This document shows, one piece after another, positions 28,460 through 38,247 of a DNA stretch of 64,000 nucleotides. How positions within the stretch are numbered: position 1 is the first letter of the stretch; the number at the start of each line of letters is the position of its first letter. Where the stretch lies: the NCBI GenBank assembly GCA_018240465.1, contig JAFEFS010000059.1, forward strand, positions 1-64,000. The letters are read 5' to 3'. The notes below the pieces were generated by a model. The model saw nothing but the letters and a program-made list of their open reading frames with translations. It did not search any database and was not told where the DNA came from. The stretch is from Pseudomonadota bacterium (GTDB lineage Bacteria; Pseudomonadota; Gammaproteobacteria; Xanthomonadales; Rhodanobacteraceae). A program made the translations under genes and the position numbers.

Positions 28460-30910
28460 TCAGAACGTGCCGCCGAAGTTGAACTGCAACGTCTCCGAGA
28501 TATCGCCGGGCTTCTTGACGATCGGGCGGCCGAGGTTGATCACGATCGGGCCGACCGGCGCCTGCCAGTGCAGCGACAGGCCGGTCGAGGCGCGCAGGCC
28601 GTCGTTGCCGGACCAGGAGAAGTCGCTGAAGTTCTTGTAGACGTTGCCGGCATCGACGTACCAGGAAAGGCGCGTGGAGGTCTCGTCCTTGATGAACGGC
28701 AGCGGGATGATCAGTTCGAGCGAGCCGGTCGTCTTGAACGCGCCGCCGAGCGGCTGCAGGCAGTAGTCGGCCTGGGTCAGCGAGGTGCAGCCCTGGTACA
28801 GGGTGCGGGTCGCGCTCGAGCCCAGTGTGTTGTCGCGGAAGTTGCGTACGTCGGAGACGCCACCGGCGTAGTAGTTGGCGAAGAACGGCAGGCCGAGCTT
28901 CGAGTACTTGCCGAACGCTTCGCCGTAACCGAGGTTGAGCGTGCCCTCGAGCACGAAGCCGTGCGTGATCGGGAAATACTGCTGATAGCGATAGTTGATG
29001 CGCCAGTATTCCGCGGTCGAGCCGGGCAGCGCGACCTCGATGCCGAGCGACTGCACCGAGCCGTGGGTCGGGTTGAAGTACTTGTTGCGGGTGTCGTGCG
29101 TCCAGCCGGCGGAGAAGCTCAGCTGGTGGAAGGTGTAGTGGCCGATCGCGTTGAGGTAGTCGATGATCTCGACCGGCGAGTAGTAGTTGCGGAAGATCGC
29201 GAAGTTGCCGTTGGCATCGGTCTGGTAGACCGGATTGCCGTTCGCGTCGTAGATCGGCGCGCCGTTCGCGTCCTTGGCGACGAGGTAACTGTCGTAGAAG
29301 GTGCGGATCTTGGTCTTGCTCGCGCCGAGCGAAAGGCTGACCGCATCGTTCTCGCCGATCGGTACTGCGCTGTTGGCCGAGAACGAGGCCGTGTCGTTGG
29401 TATAGTTGGCGATGTTGGCGTTGCCGTAGTCGCTCTTGGTGTAGCGTGCGCTGTAGCCCAGGCCGATGCCGCTGTCGGTGAGGTAGGGCTGGAAGTAGTT
29501 CACGCCGAACGACTGCTGGTAGTAGCTCTTCGACGCGCTGACGCCGGCCGAGTCGCCCGAACCGAGGAAGTTGTTTTCGGACACCGAGATCGACAGGATC
29601 AGCTTGTCCAGCTGTGAGTAGCCGACGCCGAAGGTGAAGCTGCCCGAGTTGGTCTCCTCGACCTTGACCTTTATGTCGATCTGGTCGTCGGTTCCCGGCA
29701 CGCGCGGTGTCGAGATGTCGACCTTCTTGAAGTAGCCCAGGCGCTGCAGGCGGATCTTCGAGCGGTCGATCGCGGCCTGCGAGTACCACGCACCTTCGAG
29801 CTGGCGCATCTCGCGGCGCATGACTTCGTCTTCGGTGCGGCCGTTGCCGGCGAACTCGATGCGGCGCACATACACGCGCTTGCCCGGGTTGATGAAGAAG
29901 TTGATGCCGACGGTGAGCTTGTCCTTGTCCGGGGTCGGGATCGGGGTGACCTGAGCGAAGGCGTAGCCGATGTTGGCGAGCACCGCGGTCATCTGCTCGG
30001 AGGCCTTCTGCACCTTCTGCCGCGAGAACACGTCACCCGGCTTGAAGTCGATGAACTTGCGCATCTCGTCTTCGCTGACGACGAGGGTGCCGGAGAGCTG
30101 CACGTCGGAGATCTTGTAGACCTGGCCCTCGGTCATCGACGCGGTCAGGTACATGTCGCGCTTGTCCGGGCTGATCGAGACCTCGGTCGAGTCGAGGCTG
30201 TAGTCGAGATAGCCACGGTCGAGGTAGAACGACTGCAGCTTCTCGAGGTCGCCGGTCAGTTTCTCGCGCGAGTACTGGTCGTCGCGCGAGTACCACGAGG
30301 TCCAGTTCGTCGTGTCGGACTCGAAATCGCCGCGGATATCGCCGCTCGGGAACGTCTTGTTGCCGACCAGGTCGATGCTCTTGATCTTGGCCACCTTGCC
30401 TTCGGCAATGTTGATCGACAGCTCGACGCGGTTGCGGTCGAGGTTGATCACCGTCGGCTTGATCGTGACGTTGTACTTGCCGCGGTTGTAGTACTGGCGG
30501 GTCAGTTCCTGGGTCACGCGGTCGAGCGAGAGGCGGTCGAACGGCTCGCCTTCGGAGAGGCCGATGTCCTTGAGGCCCTTGAGCAGATCTTCTTCCTTGA
30601 GGTCCTTGTTGCCCTTGAGCTGGATCTTCGAGATCGCCGGGCGCTCCTTGACCGAGATGACGAGGATGTTGCCCTGGCGGCCGAGCTGGACGTCGGTGAA
30701 GAAGCCGGTCTTGTACAGCGCGCGCACGGCCTGCTGGGCTCGTTCGGTGGTGACGGTATCGCCTTTTTCGACCGGCAGGTAAGTGAACACGGTGCCGGCG
30801 GAAATGCGTTGCAGTCCGTCAATGCGGATGTCGGAGGCGACGAAGGGATCGATGGCGTGAGCTTTGGCGGTGAGGCAGGCAAACAAAACTAGGGCGGCGA
30901 TACGCTTCAT
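28460..30910 (-). CDS. bamA: Outer membrane protein assembly factor BamA
   Basis: The 816-aa product has a signal peptide (ALVLFACLTAKAHA), five POTRA domains (about 22-420) and a C-terminal 16-strand barrel. The barrel ends in an aromatic residue (QFNFGGTF), and the family barrel segment VEVALPGSTAEYWR is present. BamA inserts beta-barrel proteins into the outer membrane. ATG 30910 (MKRIAALVL) was preferred over GTG 30916 because GGAAG lies 5 nt before it. It sits between rseP and skp, as in many gammaproteobacteria. Confidence 0.97.
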   Translation of the reverse strand: MKRIAALVLFACLTAKAHAIDPFVASDIRIDGLQRISAGTVFTYLPVEKGDTVTTERAQQAVRALYKTGFFTDVQLGRQGNILVISVKERPAISKIQLKGNKDLKEEDLLKGLKDIGLSEGEPFDRLSLDRVTQELTRQYYNRGKYNVTIKPTVINLDRNRVELSINIAEGKVAKIKSIDLVGNKTFPSGDIRGDFESDTTNWTSWYSRDDQYSREKLTGDLEKLQSFYLDRGYLDYSLDSTEVSISPDKRDMYLTASMTEGQVYKISDVQLSGTLVVSEDEMRKFIDFKPGDVFSRQKVQKASEQMTAVLANIGYAFAQVTPIPTPDKDKLTVGINFFINPGKRVYVRRIEFAGNGRTEDEVMRREMRQLEGAWYSQAAIDRSKIRLQRLGYFKKVDISTPRVPGTDDQIDIKVKVEETNSGSFTFGVGYSQLDKLILSISVSENNFLGSGDSAGVSASKSYYQQSFGVNYFQPYLTDSGIGLGYSARYTKSDYGNANIANYTNDTASFSANSAVPIGENDAVSLSLGASKTKIRTFYDSYLVAKDANGAPIYDANGNPVYQTDANGNFAIFRNYYSPVEIIDYLNAIGHYTFHQLSFSAGWTHDTRNKYFNPTHGSVQSLGIEVALPGSTAEYWRINYRYQQYFPITHGFVLEGTLNLGYGEAFGKYSKLGLPFFANYYAGGVSDVRNFRDNTLGSSATRTLYQGCTSLTQADYCLQPLGGAFKTTGSLELIIPLPFIKDETSTRLSWYVDAGNVYKNFSDFSWSGNDGLRASTGLSLHWQAPVGPIVINLGRPIVKKPGDISETLQFNFGGTF

Positions 30911-31022
30911 CGTCACTTCCAGACAAAAATGGACCGGCGAGCCGGGGTGAAAATCGGGAAAAACACGGGTTGTTCGTCCCCGGCGGGACTGGGGCGGGCA
31001 ATTATCCGCCCTCGCTGCGGTT

Positions 31023-32372
31023 TTATGAAGTCACCAGGCGCACGATGTCGTTGAAGAACGCCAGGCTCATCAAGGATACCAGCAGAGCCAGGCCGACATA
31101 TTGGCCGGCAATCAGTGTACGTTCGCTGACCGGACTGCCCTTGATCCACTCGGCCAGGTACATGACGATGTGGCCGCCGTCGAGGATCGGAATCGGCAGC
31201 AGGTTGAGGATGCCCAGACTCAGGCTGATCACGGCCAAAAAGGACAGGAACCAGGCCAGGCCCTCGTTTGCCGAGGCGTTTGCGACCTGGGCAATCGAGA
31301 TCACGCTGGACAGGTTCCTGGTCGAGGCTTCGCCGACGACCATGCTCTTGATCATGCCGAGCATCGAGGCGGTCTGCCTCCAGGTTTCGGCGAATGCCGC
31401 CGGCACGGCGGCCAGCGGGCCGAAATGTTCCACGGCATCGCGTGTGCGCTCTTGCCAGGCAACGCCGAGCATCCAACGCGTCTGGCCGTTGCGTGTGCGT
31501 TGCTCGGCGGTGGGGGTCAGTGCCACTTGCTTGCCTTCACGCTCGACGAGCAGCGAAATCCGCGGGTTTTTCGCCGCCTCCTCACTGAGCAGGCGCGAAA
31601 CCTGCGGGGCGTCGACGACGGTCTGCCCGTTGAGGCTGAGGATGCGGTCGCCGGACTCTAGTCCGCCACGCGCGGCCGGCGTGTCGGCCTCGACCTGACC
31701 GACCACGGGGGCCAGCGGCGCCCCGCTGATGCCGATTTTTTCGTATACGGCGGCGCTGTCCGGTGCGCCGGGCGGCAGTTTGCTCAAGGCCAACGTCACC
31801 GCGCGGGACTGACCCCGGGCGTCGGCAACCTCGATCGCGGTATCGCGGTGCAGCGCCGCGGCCTCGTAGATGGCCTGCATCGCGTTGCTCATCGAGTCGA
31901 CTTTCTCGCCGCCGACCGCGAGGAGGCGGTCGCCTGCGGCGAGACCCGCTTCGGCAGCCAGGCCCTTCGGCGGGCCGATCACCGGTTGGTAGTCGGGTCG
32001 ACCGATCACGAACATCGCCCAGAATGCGGCGATCGTGAACAAGATGTTGAATGCGGGGCCGGCTGCGGCGATCGCGATGCGCTGCCACGGCGGTTTCGAG
32101 TAGAACTCCCCTGGCTCGCGCGCCGCGGTGACGGGGTCGTCGGCCTCGCGCTGGTCGAGGAACTTGACGTAGCCGCCGAGCGGAATCGCACCGATCGCCC
32201 ACTCCGTGCCGTCGCGCCGGAACGAGGCGATCGGCTGGCCGAAGCCGATCGAGAAGCGCAGCACGCGCACGCCGCAGCGTCGCGCGACCCAGTAGTGGCC
32301 GAATTCGTGGAAGGTCACGAGCACACCGAGGGTGACGGCGAGCCAGAAGATGGAACCGAAAAATTCGCTCAT
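31023..32372 (-). CDS. rseP: RIP metalloprotease RseP
   Basis: The 449-aa inner-membrane zinc protease carries HEFGH at the N-terminus (TFHEFGHYWVARR). Two PDZ domains (about 120-310) follow, and a C-terminal LDGGH supplies the third zinc ligand. Site-2 proteolysis of anti-sigma factors such as RseA activates the envelope stress response. ATG 32372 (MSEFFGSIFW) was chosen; a TTG 24 nt upstream is the only earlier option. There is no clear ribosome-binding site. It lies 66 nt after dxr and 112 nt before bamA. Confidence 0.96.
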   Translation of the reverse strand: MSEFFGSIFWLAVTLGVLVTFHEFGHYWVARRCGVRVLRFSIGFGQPIASFRRDGTEWAIGAIPLGGYVKFLDQREADDPVTAAREPGEFYSKPPWQRIAIAAAGPAFNILFTIAAFWAMFVIGRPDYQPVIGPPKGLAAEAGLAAGDRLLAVGGEKVDSMSNAMQAIYEAAALHRDTAIEVADARGQSRAVTLALSKLPPGAPDSAAVYEKIGISGAPLAPVVGQVEADTPAARGGLESGDRILSLNGQTVVDAPQVSRLLSEEAAKNPRISLLVEREGKQVALTPTAEQRTRNGQTRWMLGVAWQERTRDAVEHFGPLAAVPAAFAETWRQTASMLGMIKSMVVGEASTRNLSSVISIAQVANASANEGLAWFLSFLAVISLSLGILNLLPIPILDGGHIVMYLAEWIKGSPVSERTLIAGQYVGLALLVSLMSLAFFNDIVRLVTS

Positions 32373-32438
32373 GAGGACATCAAACCGAAGGAACAACGTC
32401 GCTCCCCGTCTGTCGGGGGAGGCGGAACGGAAGGAAAA

Positions 32439-33617
32439 TCAGCAAAAACCGTGGCGCATCTTAATTTGTGCGGTTCTGCGGGCCGTTAAATCCACGTAAA
32501 GCAGGTGTTCGAGACCCGCCACCGGTTCAGCAGAGATTGCGGCGAGGGTGGCTTCGATCAACTCCGCGATCGCGAGAAATGGCAGGCTGCCTTCGAGGAA
32601 CGCGGCGACCGCGACCTCGTTCGCCGCATTGAGCACGGTCGGCGCCGTGCCGCCGACTTCGAGCGCGCGGTAGGCGAGGTCCAGGCAGCGGAACGTGTCG
32701 CGCGCGGGCGCTTCGAACCGCAGCGCGCCGGCGGCGACAAGATCGAGCGGGGCGACGCCGGCCTCGATGCGCTCGGGCCAGGCCAGTGCGTGCGCGAGCG
32801 CGGTGCGCATGTCCGGATTGCCGAGCTGGGCGAGTACCGAGCCGTCCGCGAATTCGACCAGCGAATGCACGAGGCTCTGCGGGTGCACGACGACCTCGAT
32901 TTGCGCCGGCGTCGCACCGAACAGCCAGTGCGCCTCGATCACCTCGAGACCCTTGTTCATCAGCGTCGCCGAATCGACCGAGATTTTGCGGCCCATGCTC
33001 CATTTCGGGTGCGCGCAGGCCTGGTCGGGCGTGATCGCGGCGAGTTCCGCGCGATTCTTGCCGCGGAACGGGCCGCCGGACGCGGTCAGCAGGATGCGAC
33101 GGGCCCCGGCTTGCGCAAGATCGAGCCCGCGGCCCGGCAGGCACTGGAAGATCGCATTGTGCTCGGAATCGATCGGAATCAGCTCGCCACCGCCGTCACG
33201 AATCGCATCGAGCAGAAGCGGGCCGGCCATCACGACCGACTCCTTGTTTGCGAGCAGCAGGCGTTTGCCCGCGCGCGCGGCGGCCAGTGTGGATTCCAGG
33301 CCCGCAGCGCCGACGATCGCGGCAACGACGCTGTCGCACGACTCGCTCGCGGCCGCTTCGCTCAGCGCCGCGGTGCCGGCGGCGGCGCGCGTGGACAGGC
33401 CGGCCGCGGCCAGCTTGTCGCGCAGCGAAGTTTCCAGCGCCGCGTCGGCGATCACCGCGAGATCGGGCCGGAAGCGCACGCACAAGGCGACGAGTTCGTC
33501 GACCTTGCGGTGCGCGGCGAGCACGCTTGCGCGAAACCGTTCGGGATGGCGCGCGATCACATCGAGCGCGCTCGCGCCGATCGAGCCGGTCGCGCCGAGT
33601 ACCGCGACCCTCCTCAT
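32439..33617 (-). CDS. dxr: 1-deoxy-D-xylulose 5-phosphate reductoisomerase
   Basis: The 392-aa product makes 2-C-methyl-D-erythritol 4-phosphate with NADPH in the non-mevalonate isoprenoid pathway. It has the NADPH motif [25 protein letters not shown], the metal site region [14 protein letters not shown], and SGGPF and [25 protein letters not shown]-type signatures in order. It overlaps cdsA by 4 nt. Isoprenoid product then feeds uppS, two genes upstream. Confidence 0.97.
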   Translation of the reverse strand: MRRVAVLGATGSIGASALDVIARHPERFRASVLAAHRKVDELVALCVRFRPDLAVIADAALETSLRDKLAAAGLSTRAAAGTAALSEAAASESCDSVVAAIVGAAGLESTLAAARAGKRLLLANKESVVMAGPLLLDAIRDGGGELIPIDSEHNAIFQCLPGRGLDLAQAGARRILLTASGGPFRGKNRAELAAITPDQACAHPKWSMGRKISVDSATLMNKGLEVIEAHWLFGATPAQIEVVVHPQSLVHSLVEFADGSVLAQLGNPDMRTALAHALAWPERIEAGVAPLDLVAAGALRFEAPARDTFRCLDLAYRALEVGGTAPTVLNAANEVAVAAFLEGSLPFLAIAELIEATLAAISAEPVAGLEHLLYVDLTARRTAQIKMRHGFC

Positions 33618-34429
33618 AGTCCCAGCAGGGCCTTGCCCAGCGCGAAGAACGGCAGCGCGGCAAACACGCCGTCGAGGCGGTCGCAGACGCCGCCATGGCC
33701 GGGAAAAAGATTGCCCGAGTCCTTCACTCCCGCGTGCCGCTTGATCAGGCTTTCGAACAGGTCACCGACGACCGAAAACGCGACGCTTATAAGGGCGACG
33801 AGGACGAGCAGCACGAGTGTCACGCCGCGTACGTCGAGCAGCCAGCCACCGATCGCGGCGAACACGGCCGAGCCGATCAGCGCGCCGTACAGCCCTTCGC
33901 GGGTTTTGCCCGGACTGATGTTCGGCGCGAGTTTGGTTCTGCCCCAGCGGCTGCCGGCGAAGTAGGCGATCGAATCGGCGGACCAGACCATGAACATCGC
34001 ATACAGCGCCCAGGTGTGCGGGATGGCTTGCGTCTGGTGGATGCGCATCAAGCCTGCGAACGCCGGCAGGATCGCGAGCATGCCGGCGGCGAGTTTGAGT
34101 GCGGTGTGCTCGCGTGTCGGCGATGCGGCAAACGAAAAGTTCTTGAGCCAGAAAATCATCGCGATCCAGGCGATGCAACCCAGGATGATGAAGGCCCACC
34201 ACAACGTGATGCTCGAGGTGAAATACAGCGCGAGCATTGCGCCGACTCCGATCGCGACCGCGACCGCGCGCCACGGGCGCGAGCGCATGCCCGACATCCG
34301 CGTCCATTCCCACATGCCGATGCCGCAAATCAGGCCGATGCTGCCGACAAAGGCCGGCGTCGGCACGAACAGCATCAGGGCAATTCCCAGCGGGGCGAGC
34401 AGCAGCGCCGTTATGATCCTTTGCTTCAA
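33614..34429 (-). CDS. cdsA: Phosphatidate cytidylyltransferase
   Basis: The 271-aa membrane protein has about eight hydrophobic helices and the CDP-diglyceride synthetase signature near the C-terminus ([20 protein letters not shown]). The sequence after FPGHGG reads VCDRLDG instead of the more common ILDRID. It makes CDP-diacylglycerol, the precursor of all phospholipids here. It overlaps uppS (ATGA) and dxr by 4 nt each, so translation is coupled along the run. Confidence 0.96.
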   Translation of the reverse strand: MKQRIITALLLAPLGIALMLFVPTPAFVGSIGLICGIGMWEWTRMSGMRSRPWRAVAVAIGVGAMLALYFTSSITLWWAFIILGCIAWIAMIFWLKNFSFAASPTREHTALKLAAGMLAILPAFAGLMRIHQTQAIPHTWALYAMFMVWSADSIAYFAGSRWGRTKLAPNISPGKTREGLYGALIGSAVFAAIGGWLLDVRGVTLVLLVLVALISVAFSVVGDLFESLIKRHAGVKDSGNLFPGHGGVCDRLDGVFAALPFFALGKALLGL

Positions 34430-35172
34430 TGTGCCCCCGAATATGCGCTTGAAACCTGGGCACTCGTTTTACCATATCGCCGTTCGCGCGCGGCAAAATC
34501 GGCGATCGCCGCGTCGAGGTGGTCGGCATCGAAGTCCGGCCAGAGCGCGTCGGAGAAGACCAGTTCGGCATAGGCAAGCTGCCAGAGCAGGAAATTGCTC
34601 ACGCGCTTCTCGCCGCCGGTACGGATGAACAGGTCGAGCGGTGGCAGGTCGGCGAGGGCGAAGTGGCTGCCAAGCTGCGCCTCGTCGATCCGTGTCGCGT
34701 CGATTTCCCCGCGCACGGCGGCCTGGGCGACCTGCCGCGCCGCCTGCGCGATGTCCCAGCGGCCGCCGTAGTTGACCGCGATGTTGAGCGCGAGCTTGGT
34801 GTTGCCCGTGGTCTTGTCCATCGCCGCGAGCATGCGCTCGCGCAGCGCCGGCGCGAACGCGGCCAGCTCGCCGATGAAGCGGATGCGCACGCCATGGCCA
34901 TGCAATTCGCCGACTTCGCGATCCAGCGCCTTGAGGAACAGCTCCATCAGCGCGCCGACCTCGTCCTTCGGTCGCTGCCAGTTTTCCGAGGAGAACGCGA
35001 ACAGGGTCAGCGCTTCGATGCCGCGACGCAGGCAGGCCTCGATGATCGCGCGCACGGCCTTCTGTCCGGCACGATGGCCGAATGTGCGCGGGCGGTGGCG
35101 CTGCTTGGCCCAGCGGCCGTTGCCGTCCATGACGATGGCCACATGACGTGGGACTTTGGTTGGATTTTCCAC
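34426..35172 (-). CDS. uppS: Di-trans,poly-cis-undecaprenyl diphosphate synthase
   Basis: The 248-aa product makes undecaprenyl diphosphate, the lipid carrier of peptidoglycan and other glycans, from FPP and IPP. It has the signature HVAIVMDGNGRWAKQR with the catalytic Asp, FAFSSENWQRP, NIAVNYGGRWDI and DLFIRTGGEKRVSNFLLWQ. The start is a clean ATG (MENPTKVPRH). It overlaps cdsA by 4 nt. Between it and frr lies a 404-nt repeat-filled gap. Confidence 0.97.
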   Translation of the reverse strand: MENPTKVPRHVAIVMDGNGRWAKQRHRPRTFGHRAGQKAVRAIIEACLRRGIEALTLFAFSSENWQRPKDEVGALMELFLKALDREVGELHGHGVRIRFIGELAAFAPALRERMLAAMDKTTGNTKLALNIAVNYGGRWDIAQAARQVAQAAVRGEIDATRIDEAQLGSHFALADLPPLDLFIRTGGEKRVSNFLLWQLAYAELVFSDALWPDFDADHLDAAIADFAARERRYGKTSAQVSSAYSGAH

Positions 35173-35576
35173 TCGCGCTGTTCTTCGCTCGTCATTCCCG
35201 CACAGGCGGGAATCCAGTTCTTTTTTTCGCTCATCGTTCCGGCGAAAGCCGGAACCCAGTGTTTTTGCTTTTGATCTTGGGTTTGCGAAGAGCCAGAGCT
35301 TCCACTTGCCTTCCAGGCGAGCGGGTTACTTTCTTTGCTCGTGCAAAGAAAGGTAACCAAGGAAACACGCCACGGATGCCGCGCCCTCCGCGCTGCGGGT
35401 ACGCCTGGGTTCGCTCGACGTACATTCCTGTACGTTGGCGAACTCGCACGCATCCTGCGCGCGATCCTTGCGGACGATTCCGTCATGCCGTGGCCGCGGC
35501 AAACGGGGCCCGAAGATCAAAAAATGCCTGCACCGCGTCATTCCCGCTTTCACGGGAAAGACGATCAATTTGGCTC
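35173..35576. repeat. Repeat-rich gap between frr and uppS
   Basis: Three REP-like palindromes are present: ATTCCCGC/GCGGGAAT (35194-35213), GTTCCGGC/GCCGGAAC (35236-35255) and TTCCCG/CGGGAA (35541-35558). Between them a segment of about 200 nt contains CTTTCTTTG/CAAAGAAAG (about 35331-35350) and ACGTAC/GTACGT. It looks like a longer dispersed element of the type common in Xanthomonadales intergenic regions. No gene is supported. Confidence 0.65.
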
Positions 35577-36134
35577 TTACATCGCCATCAATTCGTCTTC
35601 CTTGGCCTTGACCACGCCGTCGACGTCCTTGACGAACTTGTCGGTGAGCTTTTGCATGTCGTCTTCGGCGCGGCGTTCCTCGTCTTCGGTGATCTTCTTG
35701 TCCTTGAGCAGTTCCTTGACCTGATGCAGCGCGTCGCGGCGCACGTTGCGGATCGCGATCTTCGCGTTCTCGCCTTCGTGGGAGACGTGCTTGGACAGTT
35801 CCTTGCGCCGCTCCTGGGTGAGCGCCGGGATGTTGATGCGGATCACCGTGCCGGCCGTGGTCGGGGTGAAGCCCAGGTTCGCTGCGATGATGGCCTTCTC
35901 GACCGCGGGCACCATCGGTTTTTCCCATGGCGTGATCGTCAGTGAACGCGCGTCGGCGACGGCGATGTTGGCGACCTGGCTGATCGGCACGTCGGAGCCG
36001 TAGTAGTTGACCTTGAGGTGATCGACCAGGGCGGTGCTGGCGCGGCCGGTGCGCAGGCGCGTGAGTTCATGCTTGAGCGCGTCGACGCTCTTGGTCATGC
36101 GCGTTTGCGCGTCCGATTTGATGTTGTTGAGCAT
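35577..36134 (-). CDS. frr: Ribosome recycling factor
   Basis: The 185-aa product equals E. coli RRF in length. It splits post-termination ribosomes together with EF-G. Family segments HELTRLRTGRAS, ITPWEKPMV, NLGFTP and the charged C-terminal helix are present. ATG 36134 (MLNNIKSD) has GGAGGT 4 nt upstream; the frame is open further up but without homology. In most gammaproteobacteria pyrH precedes frr directly. Here a 12.6-kb island separates them. Confidence 0.97.
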   Translation of the reverse strand: MLNNIKSDAQTRMTKSVDALKHELTRLRTGRASTALVDHLKVNYYGSDVPISQVANIAVADARSLTITPWEKPMVPAVEKAIIAANLGFTPTTAGTVIRINIPALTQERRKELSKHVSHEGENAKIAIRNVRRDALHQVKELLKDKKITEDEERRAEDDMQKLTDKFVKDVDGVVKAKEDELMAM

Positions 36135-36166
36135 GACGACCTCCGCGTCTCTGGTGAAGATTGCGG

Positions 36167-36172
36167 AGTATA
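36167..36172 (-). promoter_or_regulatory. Candidate -10 box for frr
   Basis: TATACT on the minus strand lies 33 nt before the frr ATG, at the edge of the kinase remnant. No good -35 was found. Since pyrH ends in its own terminator, frr and the downstream operon need a promoter near here. Confidence 0.35.
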
Positions 36173-36184
36173 GCAGCGGTGTCG

Positions 36185-36687
36185 CAGCCGACGCGGGCGG
36201 CCGAGGCCGTCGGCAAGTGCGCGGGCGCCGGGGTAGCGGCGCGGCGGATCGCGATGCAGGCATTCCAGCGCGATCGCCTCGAGGTCGTGCGGGTGGCGGA
36301 CGCAAGCGCCCACAGCGGTGCGGGAACGGTCCCGCGCACGAGTTGCAGGTTTGCCTGTGACATATCGGCGAGACGCGGCGGACGACTGGCAAGGGGAGCG
36401 TAGAGGATCGTGCCCGGCCAGCCCCAAGACGTCCGCTGCGGGTACGAGGTTTAACGGGTCCACCGGGACCTGCGCTGATGCCGTGCAGCTGGGGATGCAG
36501 GAGATCTCCCCGGCGTTTTCGTCGGCGCCGATCGCGTCGCCGGGGTCGAGCTTTGGGGGCGGCCGAAGGCGGTCGCGTGGTCAACACCATTCTCGCCGAT
36601 CGACACGTTGCCGGGCTTGAGTCCCGGATACAGCACGTCGAACCGGCGCACGCGCTCGATCGCCTCGGCGACGGTTCGCGTGTTCAC
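36185..36687 (-). pseudogene. Remnant of a Ser/Thr protein kinase (left module copy)
   Basis: Kinase pieces remain in order but in different frames. ATG 36687 opens VAEAIERVRRFDVLYPGLKPGN, matching VAEAVDYAHRLGVLHLDLKPAN of the intact kinase at 41973-46346 but with the catalytic Asp replaced by Gly. After a frameshift come PAADVLGLA (subdomain IX) and LEAIALECLHRDPPRRYPGA (subdomain XI). The ATP-binding lobe, activation loop, membrane segment and propeller are missing. The start overlaps the preceding sigma stop by 4 nt, echoing the intact module. It is a decayed duplicate with no likely product. Confidence 0.8.
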
Positions 36688-37412
36688 GGCGGCTGGCTCT
36701 TTCGCGTCAGGACCGTGTGCAAGATTGCCTGTTCCGCCCGCAGTTGCTCGTGCGATGTGACCGTGTCGACGAGTTCCTCGCCCGCAAGCTCGCGCAAGCG
36801 CTTGAGCGCGACGAGCAACGCAAGCGGGCGCGAGGACAGCGCCTGCGCCGCGGCGTCGAGTTCGCCGGGTGCCGGTTCGCAGGCGAGGAACGGCTCGAGC
36901 GCATCGTACATGGCGAGATGCCCGCCGCGCTGTACTTCCGCGCGCAACCCGCGCAACGCCCGGGCGACGACTTCCAGGGCGAAACCGCGTTCGTAAGCCT
37001 GCGCGGGTGTCGTCGTTTCGCTATCGGCGAAGTCGCGCAGATAGCGGGCTTCCAGCTCTGCCGGGACGGCGGCGTCGTCGTTGTGGGCGTCGATGGGTTC
37101 GCGCCAGTCGCGACCGAGAAAGGCCTCCAGGCGTTCGAGCAGATAGAGACGGAACTGGCCACGTTCGAGGGCCGCGCGATGGTCGCGGAAATCACGCGTC
37201 AGGCTGCCGATGAAGCTGTGCGCGATGTCTTCCGCGATCGCCGGGGCATGGCCGCTGCGGCGGGTATAGGCGTAGACCGGATACCAGTAGCGTTGCACGA
37301 GCTCGGCCAGCGCGACCCGCGCCTCACCCGGCGCGGTCGCGGCGGTCCGTGTGAAGACCGACCAGCGTGTGGTCGCGAAACGATCGATGCGATGGCTGGG
37401 CGAAGACATCAT
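36684..37412 (-). CDS. ECF-like sigma factor, type 2, left copy
   Basis: The 242-aa protein begins RFATTRWSVFTR, the TTRWSVV-type N-terminus of a group of ECF-like sigma factors often found with Ser/Thr kinases. The region-2 stretch (YWYPVYAYTRRSGHAPAIAEDIAHSF) keeps the acidic AED motif. In the C-terminal helix-turn-helix (LDAAAQALSSRPLALLVALKRLREL), AQALSSRPLALLVAL stands where sigma 1 has an NVRRNTLAVAVHRLR helix, so promoter recognition may be altered. The closest relative in the window is the gene at 46346-47080. It lies 91 nt after the type-1 sigma and overlaps the kinase remnant. ATG 37409 is an alternative start. Confidence 0.8.
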   Translation of the reverse strand: MMSSPSHRIDRFATTRWSVFTRTAATAPGEARVALAELVQRYWYPVYAYTRRSGHAPAIAEDIAHSFIGSLTRDFRDHRAALERGQFRLYLLERLEAFLGRDWREPIDAHNDDAAVPAELEARYLRDFADSETTTPAQAYERGFALEVVARALRGLRAEVQRGGHLAMYDALEPFLACEPAPGELDAAAQALSSRPLALLVALKRLRELAGEELVDTVTSHEQLRAEQAILHTVLTRKSQPP

Positions 37413-37503
37413 GGCCGCTCGATTCGACAGGGCTCAACGCATCTTCACGATTCAGCGTCGTCGATTACATCGCGGCCACCGGCGACGGTTCACGGGCAGT
37501 TTT

Positions 37504-38211
37504 TCATTGCATCGCCACACCGAGGGCTTTGCGCAACTCGAGCATTTCCGATTCGAGATCCTCGCCTCCGTTCGTCGTCTGCATGAGCTCCTCACGCACG
37601 AGTTCGCGCAATCGATGGCGCAGCCGGTGTACCGCCACGGCCAGGGTGTTGCGCCGCACGTTGAGGGTGGCGGCGGCGCGCGCGTAGTCGTCTTCGTCCG
37701 GACGCTCGATGAGGAATTCCTGCAGTCGATCGAACCACTCGAGCCTGCCTCCCTGTTCCGCTTCGTTGCGCAGCCTGGCGAGGGCGGCGTCGAGCACGGC
37801 AACTGCCCAACTGCGTTCGAATGCCGCTTCCGGCGTCGCTTCGGAAGACGCGGCCCGGATATTGTCCCCGCTCTCGGTCAGCAACGGCTCGAAATGAACG
37901 CCGCCGCCGCGCTTGAGCGTCTGATCTCCGACGTCGGCATTGATCAGGAAACGTTTCAGCGCGGTGAGCAGGAACGCGCGGAAACGCCCGCGGGCCGGGT
38001 CCGCGTGGACGTGCCAGGCCAGTTCGAGAAAGCGCGTGAAGAAAGCCTGCGCGAGATCCTCGGCCGTATCGGGTGCATAACCGCGGCTGCGGATGTAGGC
38101 GAGCACCGGCGGGCGATAGGTGCGGCACAAGGATTCCAGGGCCGCGCGCTGCTCAGTGCCGCTGCGGGCACGCAGCACCACGCTCCAGCGAGTCGTGTCG
38201 AATTGGGCCAT
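37504..38211 (-). CDS. ECF-like sigma factor, type 1, left copy
   Basis: The 235-aa protein opens AQFDTTRWSVVLRAR. It has a complete region 2 (YRPPVLAYIRSRGYAPDTAEDLAQAFF) and a region 4 helix-turn-helix with NVRRNTLAVAVHRLRHRLREL (about 178-200). ATG 38211 was chosen because the alignment with the paralogue at 47234-47953 starts there; 16 upstream codons show no similarity. A 13-nt motif shared with that paralogue lies 37 nt upstream. No anti-sigma gene is nearby. Control through a linked Ser/Thr kinase, as reported for ECF43-type factors, is plausible but here the linked kinase is broken. Confidence 0.85.
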   Translation of the reverse strand: MAQFDTTRWSVVLRARSGTEQRAALESLCRTYRPPVLAYIRSRGYAPDTAEDLAQAFFTRFLELAWHVHADPARGRFRAFLLTALKRFLINADVGDQTLKRGGGVHFEPLLTESGDNIRAASSEATPEAAFERSWAVAVLDAALARLRNEAEQGGRLEWFDRLQEFLIERPDEDDYARAAATLNVRRNTLAVAVHRLRHRLRELVREELMQTTNGGEDLESEMLELRKALGVAMQ

Positions 38212-38247
38212 CCGCCGATTTCCGGTACAAATCCCAGTGCATACGCG

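Noticed and set aside
36451-36687. A 78-codon frame read as a separate small gene
   Set aside because: It matches kinase subdomain VIb and lies in a frameshifted kinase remnant, so it is better described as part of a pseudogene.
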